A stretch of DNA of 64,000 nt from JAIRVZ01 sp031553415 (GCA_031553415.1 JAVBLO010000069.1:9410-73409); one strand, 5' to 3'. Shown: positions 54,348 to 63,142, numbered from the stretch's first letter. A program made the numbers and translations. The notes: generated by a model not told the origin, from the sequence alone.

Positions 54348-56177
54348 ATGAAAATTCAATTACGCAGTCATACCAGTACCCAAGGACGTAAAATGGCAGG
54401 AGCGCGTTCCTTATGGAGAGCCAATGGAATGAAACAGGAACAAATGGGTAAACCTATTATTGCCATTGTTAATTCATTTACTCAGTTTGTTCCCGGCCAC
54501 GTTCATCTACATGAAATTGGGCAATTTGTCAAATCTGAAATAGAAAAACTTGGTTGTTTTGCTGCCGAATTCAATACGATTGCTATTGACGATGGAATCG
54601 CTATGGGTCATGATGGAATGCTATATTCTCTTCCTTCCCGTGATTTGATTGCAGACAGCGTCGAATATATGGTTGAAGCACACAAAGCAGATGCCATGAT
54701 TTGCATTTCCAACTGCGACAAAATCACGCCAGGAATGTTAATGGCAGCCATGCGATTAAACATACCTGCAATTTTTGTTTCCGGCGGACCTATGGAAGCC
54801 GGACGATTGGATGGACACGGACTTGACTTAATTGATGCTATGGTGCAAAGTGCTGATGAATCTGTGAGTGATGAACAAGTAAAAAAAATCGAATTGAATG
54901 CCTGTCCTACTTGTGGTTCTTGTTCCGGTATGTTTACTGCCAATTCGATGAATTGCCTGAATGAAGCTATCGGTATGGCATTGCCCGGAAATGGGACAAT
55001 TGTAGCCACACATAAAAACCGGAAACAGCTTTTCGAAGATGCCGCAAAGTTAATTGTTGAAAATGCTTATAAATACTATCAGTATGGAGACGAATCAATT
55101 CTCCCCCGCTCTATCGCCAATCGTGCAGCTTTCCTGAATGCCATGACTCTTGATATTGCCATGGGCGGTTCAACCAACACAGTATTACATCTTTTGGCTA
55201 TTGCAAACGAGGCAGGAGTTAATTTCACCATGGATGATATTGACCGCCTTTCACGCAAAACACCTTGCATCTGCAAAGTTGCTCCAAATACCAACAAATT
55301 TTATATTCAGGATGTAAATCGTGCCGGAGGAATCATTTCCATTATGGCCGAACTAGACAAAGCCGGTTTATTAGACAGCTCTGTTAAACGTGTCGATGGA
55401 TTAACTCTGTCTCAAGCCATTAGAGAATTTGGGATTATGAATCCTCATGCTTCTGATGAAGCTGTTAAAAAATACAAATCGGCTCCCGGAAATCAGTTCA
55501 ATTTGCTCTTAGGCTCTCAGGATAATTATTTCTTTTCATTAGATACCGACAGGGAAAATGGTTGTATTCGCAGTATAAACCATGCTTATAGTAAAGATGG
55601 AGGATTAGCAGTTTTGAAAGGCAATATTGCGCAGGACGGATGTGTAGTAAAGACAGCCGGAGTCGATGAAAGTATCCTGCATTTCAAAGGTACAGCAAAA
55701 GTATTCGATTCACAAGAAGCCGCTTGTAATGGCATTCTCGGAGGGAAAATAGTCGCCGGAGATGTTGTTATTATTGCATACGAAGGTCCTAAAGGAGGTC
55801 CCGGCATGCAGGAAATGCTCTATCCTACTTCATACATTAAATCGAAGCATTTAGGAAAAGAATGCGCCCTGATAACAGACGGCCGTTTTTCAGGTGGAAC
55901 TTCCGGATTATCTATCGGACATGTTTCGCCCGAAGCTGCGGCCGGAGGAAATATTGCCTTAATTAAAGATGAAGATGTAATTGAAATAAACATTCCTGAA
56001 CGCACCATTAACGTTTTGGTTTCAGATGAAGAATTGCAAACACGCCGCAATGGAGAATTGCTAAGAGGGAATAACGCATTTACACCTCCACTCCGTAACA
56101 GGAATATCTCAAAAGCATTAAAAGCCTATGCCTCAATGGTTAGTTCGGCAGACAAAGGGGCAGTAAGAATAATTTAA
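54348..56177 (+). CDS. ilvD: Dihydroxy-acid dehydratase
   Basis: The 609-residue Fe-S enzyme dehydrates 2,3-dihydroxy-3-methyl-acids to 2-keto acids in isoleucine and valine synthesis. Cluster ligands are Cys123 (ISNCDKITPGM) and Cys192, in ACPTCGSCSGMFTANS. GPKGGPGMQEMLYPTSYI and TDGRFSGGTSGLSIGHVSPEAA mark the active-site loops. Length fits the IlvD group. An ATG at 54339 would add MDK; 54348 gives the family start MKIQLRS. First structural gene after the attenuator. Confidence 0.95.
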   Translation: MKIQLRSHTSTQGRKMAGARSLWRANGMKQEQMGKPIIAIVNSFTQFVPGHVHLHEIGQFVKSEIEKLGCFAAEFNTIAIDDGIAMGHDGMLYSLPSRDLIADSVEYMVEAHKADAMICISNCDKITPGMLMAAMRLNIPAIFVSGGPMEAGRLDGHGLDLIDAMVQSADESVSDEQVKKIELNACPTCGSCSGMFTANSMNCLNEAIGMALPGNGTIVATHKNRKQLFEDAAKLIVENAYKYYQYGDESILPRSIANRAAFLNAMTLDIAMGGSTNTVLHLLAIANEAGVNFTMDDIDRLSRKTPCICKVAPNTNKFYIQDVNRAGGIISIMAELDKAGLLDSSVKRVDGLTLSQAIREFGIMNPHASDEAVKKYKSAPGNQFNLLLGSQDNYFFSLDTDRENGCIRSINHAYSKDGGLAVLKGNIAQDGCVVKTAGVDESILHFKGTAKVFDSQEAACNGILGGKIVAGDVVIIAYEGPKGGPGMQEMLYPTSYIKSKHLGKECALITDGRFSGGTSGLSIGHVSPEAAAGGNIALIKDEDVIEINIPERTINVLVSDEELQTRRNGELLRGNNAFTPPLRNRNISKALKAYASMVSSADKGAVRII

Positions 56178-56209
56178 AAACATGTTATAAACCCAAAAAC
56201 AATATAGAG

Positions 56210-57907
56210 ATGGAAAAGAAGATTACAGGCAGTGAAGCGCTGATGCATTCGTTGATTAACGAAGGTGTTGATACCATTTTCGGATATCCCGGTGGAGCTA
56301 TTATGCCTGTTTTTGATGCTATTTATGATTTCAAAAAAGAAATCAATCATATCTTAGTACGTCATGAGCAAGGCGCAACACATGCAGCACAAGGTTATGC
56401 ACGTGTATCCGGAAAAGTCGGAGTCGCATTGCTGACTTCTGGACCTGCAGCCACCAATGCCATTACTGGAATTGCAGATGCTATGATTGATAGCACTCCA
56501 ATGGTCGTAATCACCGGACAGGTTGTATCTTCCCTGCTAGGATCGGATGCTTTCCAGGAAACAGATGTTGTGGGTATTTCACAACCCATAACCAAATGGG
56601 CATATCAAATCCGTTCGGCAGATGATATTGCCTGGGCTATAGCGAGAGCATTCCATATAGCTTCAACAGGCCGGCCTGGACCTGTTGTTTTAGACTTAGC
56701 CAAAGACGCACAGGTAAACAAAGTTAATTACGTTCCACAAAAAATAAATCATATCCGCAGCTATATTCCGGTTCCCGATATGGAACCGGAAAAAATAGCC
56801 GAAGCAGCAAAAATAATCAATGAAGCAAAGAAACCATTGGCATTAGTCGGACAAGGAGTTATTATAGGAAACGCAGAAAAAGAACTGTTGGATTTTATAC
56901 GTAAATCAGACATTCCGGCAGCATCAACTATTTTAGGACTCTCTGCGCTACCCTCTGACGAACCTTTGAATGTTGGTTTATTAGGCATGCACGGGAATAT
57001 TGCCCCCAACCTCAAAACTAATGAATGTGATGTTTTAATTGCTATCGGTATGCGCTTCGATGATCGCGTGACAGGTGATTTAAATACATATGCAAAACAG
57101 GCAAAAATCATTCACTTTGATATCGATCCCTCAGAAATAGACAAAAACGTACAAACAACAGTTGCGGTATTAGGTAATTCCAAAGAGACTCTTGCTGAAG
57201 TAACAAAGTTATTAAAAGAAAACAAACATACCGAATGGCGGAATGAATTCAAAGCTCCTTACGAAAAAGAACTCGAACATGTAATCAGGAAAGAGATACA
57301 TCCGCAGTCAGGCCCCATAAAAATGGGAGAAGTTGTCAATAAGGTAACTGAAGCAACCGGAAATAATGCGATATTAGTTACAGATGTTGGACAAAACCAA
57401 ATGATGGGCGTTCGTTATTTCAAATTCAAACATTCCCGGAGTGTCGTCACTTCCGGCGGATTAGGGACTATGGGATTCGGTCTTCCGGCTGCCATTGGGG
57501 CTAAATTCGGCGCTCCCGACCGTACAGTTTGCCTCTTTGTTGGAGATGGCGGTTTGCAAATGACAATCCAGGAACTCGGAACCATCATGCAATCTGATGT
57601 AGATATAAAAATAATCCTGCTGAATAACGAATTTTTAGGAATGGTACGTCAATGGCAGGAATTATTCTTCCAGGAAAGATATTCGGAAACCGTGATGAAA
57701 AATCCGGATTTCATTAAAATTGCTGATGCTTACAATATTCCAGGAAAAAAAGTTGAAAAACGTGAAGATTTGGATGCTGCTATTCAGGAAATGTTAAACA
57801 TTAAAGGAGCCTATTTGCTTGAAGTTAAAGTTGAGAAACAAGGTATGGTTTACCCCATGGTACCAGCCGGAACTTGTGTAACAAATATATTATTGGGAGA
57901 TGAATAA
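56210..57907 (+). CDS. ilvB: Acetolactate synthase large subunit
   Basis: The 565-residue ThDP enzyme condenses two pyruvates, or pyruvate with 2-ketobutyrate. The catalytic Glu53 (VRHEQGATHAAQGYARVSG), FAD-binding centre region and the C-terminal ThDP motif GDGGLQMTIQELGTIMQSDVDIKIILLNN are present. The regulatory subunit is encoded next, after a 95-base gap with a long perfect hairpin. Length and order are typical of the family. Confidence 0.95.
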   Translation: MEKKITGSEALMHSLINEGVDTIFGYPGGAIMPVFDAIYDFKKEINHILVRHEQGATHAAQGYARVSGKVGVALLTSGPAATNAITGIADAMIDSTPMVVITGQVVSSLLGSDAFQETDVVGISQPITKWAYQIRSADDIAWAIARAFHIASTGRPGPVVLDLAKDAQVNKVNYVPQKINHIRSYIPVPDMEPEKIAEAAKIINEAKKPLALVGQGVIIGNAEKELLDFIRKSDIPAASTILGLSALPSDEPLNVGLLGMHGNIAPNLKTNECDVLIAIGMRFDDRVTGDLNTYAKQAKIIHFDIDPSEIDKNVQTTVAVLGNSKETLAEVTKLLKENKHTEWRNEFKAPYEKELEHVIRKEIHPQSGPIKMGEVVNKVTEATGNNAILVTDVGQNQMMGVRYFKFKHSRSVVTSGGLGTMGFGLPAAIGAKFGAPDRTVCLFVGDGGLQMTIQELGTIMQSDVDIKIILLNNEFLGMVRQWQELFFQERYSETVMKNPDFIKIADAYNIPGKKVEKREDLDAAIQEMLNIKGAYLLEVKVEKQGMVYPMVPAGTCVTNILLGDE

Positions 57908-57915
57908 AATATGCC

Positions 57916-57985
57916 AATTTAATAATATGCCAATGTGCCAATGAAACAGGCATTATATATTGGCACATTGGCATATTATTAAATT
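57916..57985. repeat. Perfect 27-bp inverted repeat between ilvB and ilvN
   Basis: Arms 57916-57942 and 57959-57985 are exact reverse complements around a 16-base loop. TGCCAAT occurs twice in each arm. There is no T-run after it, so it is not a normal terminator. It could stabilise the upstream mRNA or slow decay, or be a dispersed repeat. Confidence 0.75.
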
Positions 57986-58002
57986 AGCACATCATTAAGA
58001 TT

Positions 58003-58548
58003 ATGGAAAATAAAACATTATATACAGTTACTATTTTTTCAGAAAACACAGTAGGTTTGCTGAACCAAATTACAATCATCTTTACCCGTAGAAGACTGAA
58101 TATCGAAACGCTTTCAGTTTCTCCATCAGCAATTGAAGGTATTCACAAATTCACTATCACAACTTATTCCGATAAGGATATTATGGAAAAGGTGGTCAAG
58201 CAAATAGATAAGCGGGTCGATATAATCAAAGCGTATTACAATACGAATGAAGATCTTATTTACCAGGAAATTGCTTTGTATAAAATTTCGACAAAAAAAA
58301 TATTGGAATTCGGCTCTATCGAAGATATCATCCGCCGGTATAATGCACGCATTTTAGATATTACCGACTCTTGGATGGTTATCGAAAAAACCGGACATTA
58401 CGATGAAACCCAATCTCTTTTCAAAGAATTGAGCGAAAAAACCGGAGTATTACAGTTTATCCGGTCAGGACGTGTTGCTATCACCAAATCAAAAGTTGAA
58501 CGATTAAGTGACATGTTAGCAGCAATGGAAGAAAAACTTAATAGATAA
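58003..58548 (+). CDS. ilvN: Acetolactate synthase small (regulatory) subunit
   Basis: The 181-residue protein has an N-terminal ACT domain (YTVTIFSENTVGLLNQITIIFTRRRLNIETLSVSPSAIEGIHKFTI), which binds valine for feedback inhibition, and a C-terminal ALS_ss domain. Length is slightly above the E. coli IlvH size. It is the expected partner of the large subunit upstream. Some annotators would call it ilvH; the sequence does not distinguish the names. Confidence 0.93.
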   Translation: MENKTLYTVTIFSENTVGLLNQITIIFTRRRLNIETLSVSPSAIEGIHKFTITTYSDKDIMEKVVKQIDKRVDIIKAYYNTNEDLIYQEIALYKISTKKILEFGSIEDIIRRYNARILDITDSWMVIEKTGHYDETQSLFKELSEKTGVLQFIRSGRVAITKSKVERLSDMLAAMEEKLNR

Positions 58549-58552
58549 AATT

Positions 58553-59287
58553 ATGTTGCCAAAAGTTGGTTCATTCAATTTCCATATAGAATCGTATGTA
58601 TGTGATTTCAGAGGAAAAGTAACCCTTCCCATTATAGGAAATTTCATTTTACAAGCCGCAACAATCCATGCTCAACAACGTGGATTTGGCTATGAAGCTA
58701 TTTCAAAAGATTATACAGCCTGGGTATTGTCTCGTTTATCGATCGAATTGAACGATTATCCGGGATATGATCAGGATTTAACGGTTGAGACATGGATTGA
58801 AGATGTAACCCGCTTTTTCACTCAACGTTGTTTCAGATTTACTAATCAGGAAGGAAAAATTATTGGTTATGCCCGTTCCATATGGGCGGCAATTGATATG
58901 CAAACCCGCAAACCAAAAGATCTTTTAAGCTGGCGACCTGACTTATCAGACTATATAGATGATACAATGCAATGCCCTCTTGAAAAGCCTGTAAAAATAG
59001 CCGGAGTTGAAGGAGAACCTGTCATGGGTTACTCGGTCAGGTACAGTGATATTGATATAAATCGTCACATGAACAGTATCAAATATATGGAACACACTTT
59101 AAATACTTTCGACCTGGATATTTTTAAGCAGAAAAATATTCACAGATTCGAAATGGTATATTTGGCCGAAGGTATTTTCAGAGAAAAATTAAAATTATAT
59201 AAACAGGAAGCCAATCCTAATGAATTTTTAATTGACACTAAGAGAGGTGAAGAATCTATATGCAGGAGCAGGATAATTTGGAAATAA
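58553..59287 (+). CDS. Acyl-ACP thioesterase
   Basis: The 244-residue protein is a double hot-dog FatA/B-like acyl-ACP thioesterase (GFGYEAISKDYTAWVLSRLSIELNDYPGYDQDLTVETWIEDVTRFFTQRCF shown here in parts: GYEAISKDYTAWVLSRL, VTRFFTQRCF). SVRYSDIDINRHMNSIKYMEH has the catalytic Asp/Asn-x-His region (DINRHMNS). It frees fatty acids from acyl carrier protein. It lies 4 bases after ilvN, as I recall is usual in Bacteroidales ilv operons. The link may be branched-chain fatty acid supply, an inference. Confidence 0.87.
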   Translation: MLPKVGSFNFHIESYVCDFRGKVTLPIIGNFILQAATIHAQQRGFGYEAISKDYTAWVLSRLSIELNDYPGYDQDLTVETWIEDVTRFFTQRCFRFTNQEGKIIGYARSIWAAIDMQTRKPKDLLSWRPDLSDYIDDTMQCPLEKPVKIAGVEGEPVMGYSVRYSDIDINRHMNSIKYMEHTLNTFDLDIFKQKNIHRFEMVYLAEGIFREKLKLYKQEANPNEFLIDTKRGEESICRSRIIWK

Positions 59288-59291
59288 CATT

Positions 59292-59321
59292 GATTAGCTT
59301 ACTGACGTCAGTAAGCTAATC
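59292..59321. repeat. Perfect 30-bp palindrome after the thioesterase gene
   Basis: Fifteen bases each side are exact complements with no loop (arm GATTAGCTTACTGAC). It starts 4 bases after the stop. It is GC-balanced and lacks a following T-run. It could be a transcript end or a protein-binding site. Confidence 0.7.
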
Positions 59322-59382
59322 GCACAATCATAATACGATGATTTACAATGTTTTATCATGCATTTCTTTAGCCATTTCCATC

Positions 59383-59424
59383 AAAAAAAAAAAAAAACGG
59401 GATACTTTTGAGTATGCTTTTTTT
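59383..59424. terminator. Terminator between thioesterase and dinD-like gene
   Basis: A run of 14 A (59383-59396), CGGG, then ATACT/AGTAT around TTTG, GC and seven T (59418-59424). The flanking A and T tracts also pair. It would stop transcripts from both sides and so separates the dinD-like gene and ilvC from the ilv promoter. Confidence 0.65.
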
Positions 59425-59465
59425 ATAATCAACTAAATATCAAACTATTAAAAAATTTAAAATCT

Positions 59466-60293
59466 ATGAAAACGACCGAAATCGTTAGTTTATTAGAAAA
59501 ATTTGAAGCTGTAGTCTGTACTATTAATGAAGTAGAGTGCTGGAGTGCACGCGAATTGCAAGAATTATTGGGATATAGTAAATGGCAAAATTTTGAAAAT
59601 GTTCTCGACAAAGCTAAAATTGCATGCGAACAAGCCGGAGAAAGTATTCAAAATCATTTTACAAATGTTAGCAAAACAGTTGTAATTGGAAAAGGATTTG
59701 AAAACCAAGTAGATGATGTAATATTAACTCGCTATGCGTGCTATCTGATTGCACAAAATGGCGACAGTAGAAAGCCGGAAGTTGCATTTGCTCAAACTTA
59801 TTTTGCGGTACAGACCCGCAGAGCCGAAGTGATTGAAAAACGTTTAGTTGACCATGAACGATTACAAGCAAGAGCTAAACTAACGCAAACAGAGAAACAA
59901 CTATCTGAAATTCTTTATGGAAGAGGTATTGATGATAAAGGTTTTGGAATAATAAGATCAAAAGGTGATCAGGCATTATTTTTGACTTCAACACAAAAAT
60001 TGAAACAAAAACTAGGAGTTCCAAAAAACCGGCCGGTAGCTGATTTTTTACCAACGGTGAGTATTAAAGCTAAGGATTTAGCAGCAGAAATGACAAGCGT
60101 GAATGTTCAAAGTAAAGATTTAAACGGACATGAGCCAATTGAAAAAGAACATGTAGATAATAATACTGCAGTAAGAAGCATGTTATTGGAGAGAGGAATT
60201 AAACCGGAAGAACTTCCTGCCGATGAAGATGTAAAAAAAGTGCAACGAAAATTAGAAAAGGAAGACACCAAAGGATTAAATAAAATAAATTAA
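59466..60293 (+). CDS. dinD: DNA damage-inducible protein D-like
   Basis: The 275-residue protein matches DinD: ECWSARELQELLGYSKWQNFENVLDKAKIACEQAG (BRO-N-like domain), VDDVILTRYACYLIAQNGDSRKPEVAFAQTYFAVQTRRAE, and AEMTSVNVQSKDLNG with SMLLERGIKPEELPADEDVKK at the end. In E. coli DinD is SOS-induced and inhibits RecA filaments. No LexA-type box is recognised upstream here. It lies between the acyl-ACP thioesterase and ilvC genes, behind a terminator. It is unrelated to the amino acid pathway, so it looks inserted. Confidence 0.85.
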   Translation: MKTTEIVSLLEKFEAVVCTINEVECWSARELQELLGYSKWQNFENVLDKAKIACEQAGESIQNHFTNVSKTVVIGKGFENQVDDVILTRYACYLIAQNGDSRKPEVAFAQTYFAVQTRRAEVIEKRLVDHERLQARAKLTQTEKQLSEILYGRGIDDKGFGIIRSKGDQALFLTSTQKLKQKLGVPKNRPVADFLPTVSIKAKDLAAEMTSVNVQSKDLNGHEPIEKEHVDNNTAVRSMLLERGIKPEELPADEDVKKVQRKLEKEDTKGLNKIN

Positions 60294-60328
60294 TCAATAA
60301 TATTTTCAACTTAATAAATTAGTAAAAA

Positions 60329-61375
60329 ATGGCAGTAATGAATTTTGGCGGTGTCGAAGAAAATGTAGTGACCCGCGACGAATTTCCATTGGAAAAAGCA
60401 AGAGAAGTATTGAAAAGCGAAACCATTGCGATTATAGGTTATGGTGTTCAAGGACCCGGACAGTCATTGAACTTACGCGACAATGGCTTTAACGTGATTA
60501 TCGGTCAACGTAAAGGAGGAAAAACATGGGAAAAAGCAATCGCCGATGGTTGGGTTCCGGGAGAAACTCTTTTTGATATAGAAGAGGCTTGTCAAAAAGC
60601 AACAATCATTCAATATTTGCTTTCCGATGCAGCACAAATCGAAGTTTGGCCGCGCATCAAACCTTACCTGACAGCAGGAAAAGCTTTGTATTTCTCTCAT
60701 GGTTTTGGCATTACCTACAAAGAAAGAACAGGAATTATTCCTCCGGCAGATATTGATGTGATATTGGTTGCCCCGAAAGGCTCAGGAACTTCTTTGCGTC
60801 GCATGTTCCTTCAGGGACGTGGATTAAACTCCAGTTATGCTATTTTCCAGGATGCAACAGGCCGTGCTAAAGAACGTGTTATTGCCTTAGGTGTAGGCGT
60901 TGGTTCCGGTTATTTGTTTGAAACAGATTTCAAACGTGAAGTTTTTTCTGACTTAACTGGTGAACGCGGAACTTTAATGGGGGCTATTCAAGGAATCCTG
61001 TTAGCTCAATATGAAGTTTTACGTGAAAACGGACACACTCCTTCCGAAGCATTCAACGAAACAGTAGAAGAATTAACCCAATCTCTGATGCCTTTATTTG
61101 CAGAGAACGGAATGGATTGGATGTATGCCAACTGTTCTACAACTGCTCAACGCGGCGCTTTAGATTGGATGGGGCCTTTCCACGATGCAAGCAAACCTGT
61201 ATTTCAGAAATTATACTCAGAAGTTTCTTCCGGAAATGAAGCGCAACGTTCTATTGACTGCAATTCCAAACCTGATTACCGCGAAAAATTGGAAGAAGAA
61301 TTGAAAGCATTGCGCGAAAGCGAAATGTGGAGAACCGGAACTGTTGTTCGCAAATTGCGTCCGGAAAATAATTAA
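60329..61375 (+). CDS. ilvC: Ketol-acid reductoisomerase
   Basis: The 348-residue enzyme isomerises and reduces acetolactate with NADPH. The nucleotide-binding loop GYGVQGPGQSLNLRDNG, VILVAPKGSGTSLRRMF, and the metal-binding DLTGERGTLMGAIQGILLAQYEV are present. ELTQSLMPLFAENGMDWMYANCSTTAQRGALDW is the knotted domain. The class and the RMFLQGRGLNSSY segment are of Bacteroidota type. It is placed only 35 bases after the dinD-like gene. A good terminator follows. Confidence 0.94.
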   Translation: MAVMNFGGVEENVVTRDEFPLEKAREVLKSETIAIIGYGVQGPGQSLNLRDNGFNVIIGQRKGGKTWEKAIADGWVPGETLFDIEEACQKATIIQYLLSDAAQIEVWPRIKPYLTAGKALYFSHGFGITYKERTGIIPPADIDVILVAPKGSGTSLRRMFLQGRGLNSSYAIFQDATGRAKERVIALGVGVGSGYLFETDFKREVFSDLTGERGTLMGAIQGILLAQYEVLRENGHTPSEAFNETVEELTQSLMPLFAENGMDWMYANCSTTAQRGALDWMGPFHDASKPVFQKLYSEVSSGNEAQRSIDCNSKPDYREKLEEELKALRESEMWRTGTVVRKLRPENN

Positions 61376-61389
61376 AATTGACCACTAAA

Positions 61390-61420
61390 AAACTGCCGGC
61401 AGTTTTTTCCGGCAGTTTTT
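61390..61420 (+). terminator. Terminator after ilvC
   Basis: AAACTGCCGG (61390-61399) pairs exactly with CCGGCAGTTT (61409-61418) and ends in a T-run. It marks the end of the ilv region. In 61421-61650 I see no gene, only a partial palindrome with two GCATGCA-like boxes (61626-61643). Confidence 0.85.
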
Positions 61421-61650
61421 GTTTTATACGAGACTCTTATCTTTTATATTATATTGTTAGTAAGAATCCGCTGTTCCCCGTCTTTTTGGATGTTTCTTTC
61501 TCCGTTATTTTTGCGTAAAAAAAATTGCATGTACAGAACCAAGAGAAATATCAATTTTTAAATTGAGAATCGTTCTTTTGATGTGTGGAAGCTGTTTTTC
61601 AAAAAGAGAATTATAAACTGAGGTTGCATGCAAATTGCATGCACATAAAT

Positions 61651-61687
61651 AAAAAAAGCATCCATGAAACTTATTCATAAATGCTTG
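61651..61687 (-). terminator. Terminator after tRNA-Asn
   Basis: On the minus strand AAGCAT and ATGCTT frame an inner ATGAA/TTCAT stem and end in seven T. It starts 12 bases after the tRNA 3' end. Confidence 0.7.
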
Positions 61688-61698
61688 ATTTTCAATCT

Positions 61699-61773
61699 GC
61701 TCTCCCTCTTGGACTTGAACCAAGGACCCTCTGATTAACAGTCAGATGCTCTAACCAACTGAGCTAAGGAAGA
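61699..61773 (-). tRNA. tRNA-Asn (anticodon GTT)
   Basis: The minus strand folds into a cloverleaf. The acceptor stem TCTTCCT pairs with AGGGAGA. AGCTCAGTTGGTTAGAGC forms the D arm, CTGACTGTTAATCAGAG the anticodon arm with GTT, and GGTTCAAGTCC the T arm. The discriminator is G, as in tRNA-Asn. CCA is not encoded. Confidence 0.95.
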
Positions 61774-61802
61774 ATTTTTATTTTGATTTCTCAAATGCAG
61801 TG

Positions 61803-61832
61803 CAAAAGTAATAGTTTTTTTTAAATATGCAA
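61803..61832 (-). promoter_or_regulatory. Promoter of tRNA-Asn
   Basis: On the minus strand a TTG (61830-61832) and TACTTTTG (61803-61810) are 19 bases apart, close to the consensus. The transcript would begin about 20 bases before the tRNA. Confidence 0.55.
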
Positions 61833-61884
61833 GTCGAAGCCACAAAATTTATCTTTTTTCCATCACACGGTTGTAATTTGTGTG

Positions 61885-62763
61885 CTATTTAATCACTTTT
61901 AATATCGCTTCAGTTTTCCAGACGATGTAATTTGTTCCCGGAAAATTTTCTTTTTCCTGCCCGAAGGTTATCATGGTTCCTTCTTCATTGCGATACCAGC
62001 CAAAAGCAGACCCTCCACAGATATATATTGCATTTGAAACGCCTATATCAGCCAGTGCTTGTGCAAAATCATGGAAAGATTCCCGGGTGCGGCTTTCAAC
62101 CATGATTACCTGATTGTCACGGATAGCCAATGCTCTCCGGATACTTTTTCCTTTAGGTTCATTATCAATGACCTCAGAATCTCTGACCAAAGGATATTGT
62201 CTGAAAAAATATCCATCTTGGTTAATCGTTTTGTCAAGTATTCCTGTTTGTCCCGCCATGCCAATAATGACTTGATAGTCTAAGATTGCGCAAAAACCTG
62301 TTTTACGTTCTCCCCGTGCTAACTGTTTGCCGGCCAGTACATAATCTCCTACAATTTCCCCATTATCAGCACGGACATCAGCCGCTTCTGCAACAAAAAT
62401 AATAGATTTGTCACTTTGATCAGGCATTTCTGTAGCCAATTCCATGTAGGCATTGTGCGGAACATAAACAAATAAAGGGACATCATTTACAGTTTCTTCC
62501 AAAACATCAATGTAACCTTGTAGGGTTATATCAGTTTCAGTTGGTGATGATGTTTGAACTTTCTCTACAATTGGTTGGGGATTTTGTTGAGGTTCTTTAT
62601 TCGTTAAAAGAAAAATGCACAAAAGAGAGATTGCAATCAACAAAAGAGCAATGAGGAAAATAAGAACTCTCTTGTTCTTTTTTGATGATGTATTTTCTTT
62701 TATATCCTGGTTTAAACCTAAAACCTGGATTTCATCATCTGTATATGTTTTTTTATCTTCCAT
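61885..62763 (-). CDS. Membrane-anchored NAGPA/DUF2233-like (phosphodiester glycosidase) domain protein
   Basis: The 292-residue protein has an acidic cytoplasmic N-terminus, one membrane span (about residues 32-53, VLIFLIALLLIAISLLCIFLL) and an extracytoplasmic domain. RRALAIRDNQVIMVESRTRESFHDFAQALADIGVSNAIYICGGSAFGWYRN in parts (RRALAIRDNQVIMVES; DFAQALADIGVSNAIYICGG) resembles the phosphodiester glycosidase (NAGPA-like) family, where this region ends in LDGG; here it is CGG. The match is moderate. The upstream LytTR gene ends two bases before it, so they are probably co-transcribed. Confidence 0.65.
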   Translation of the reverse strand: MEDKKTYTDDEIQVLGLNQDIKENTSSKKNKRVLIFLIALLLIAISLLCIFLLTNKEPQQNPQPIVEKVQTSSPTETDITLQGYIDVLEETVNDVPLFVYVPHNAYMELATEMPDQSDKSIIFVAEAADVRADNGEIVGDYVLAGKQLARGERKTGFCAILDYQVIIGMAGQTGILDKTINQDGYFFRQYPLVRDSEVIDNEPKGKSIRRALAIRDNQVIMVESRTRESFHDFAQALADIGVSNAIYICGGSAFGWYRNEEGTMITFGQEKENFPGTNYIVWKTEAILKVIK

Positions 62764-62765
62764 TG

Positions 62766-63134
62766 TTACTCGTTTACTTGTTTACTTGTTAATTCTTTTA
62801 GTTGCTTCAGTGCTTCTTTTGATGCAGTCAGCATAAATGAATGATTAAAATTCATATCCGACAAGACCAATTGTTGTTTTGAAGCATTGATATAATAAAT
62901 ATAATTCCGGTTGATGATTAAACTTTTTCCTATGCGGATAAATATTTGCGCATCCGTTTTAAGTTGTTGTTCGATTATCTTTTGAAAAGCAGCCAGGTTG
63001 AAAGAAAAAACCCTTTCATCCTTATTGGTAAGTACCAATGTCGAATAATTCCCGTCGGAAGTGATATAAACCACTCTTTCAATGGATACCCTGACTAATT
63101 CGTTTGATGTTGATATTACCAAATATTTCGACAT
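62766..63134 (-). CDS. LytTR family DNA-binding regulator
   Basis: The 122-residue protein consists only of a LytTR DNA-binding domain: VSIERVVYITSDGNYSTLVLTNKDERVFSFNLAAFQKII, then FIRIGKSLIINRNYIYYINASKQQLVLSD, the typical (I/V)GRS.(I/L)IN motif with Lys for Arg. There is no receiver domain, so it is a stand-alone regulator. It may sense a signal through its membrane-protein partner encoded just downstream. Targets are unknown. Confidence 0.88.
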   Translation of the reverse strand: MSKYLVISTSNELVRVSIERVVYITSDGNYSTLVLTNKDERVFSFNLAAFQKIIEQQLKTDAQIFIRIGKSLIINRNYIYYINASKQQLVLSDMNFNHSFMLTASKEALKQLKELTSKQVNE

Positions 63135-63142
63135 GCATCTGA

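Noticed and set aside
61700..61773. tRNA-Asn as an integration site of a mobile element
   Set aside because: No duplicate of its 3' end and no integrase gene were seen nearby in the window.
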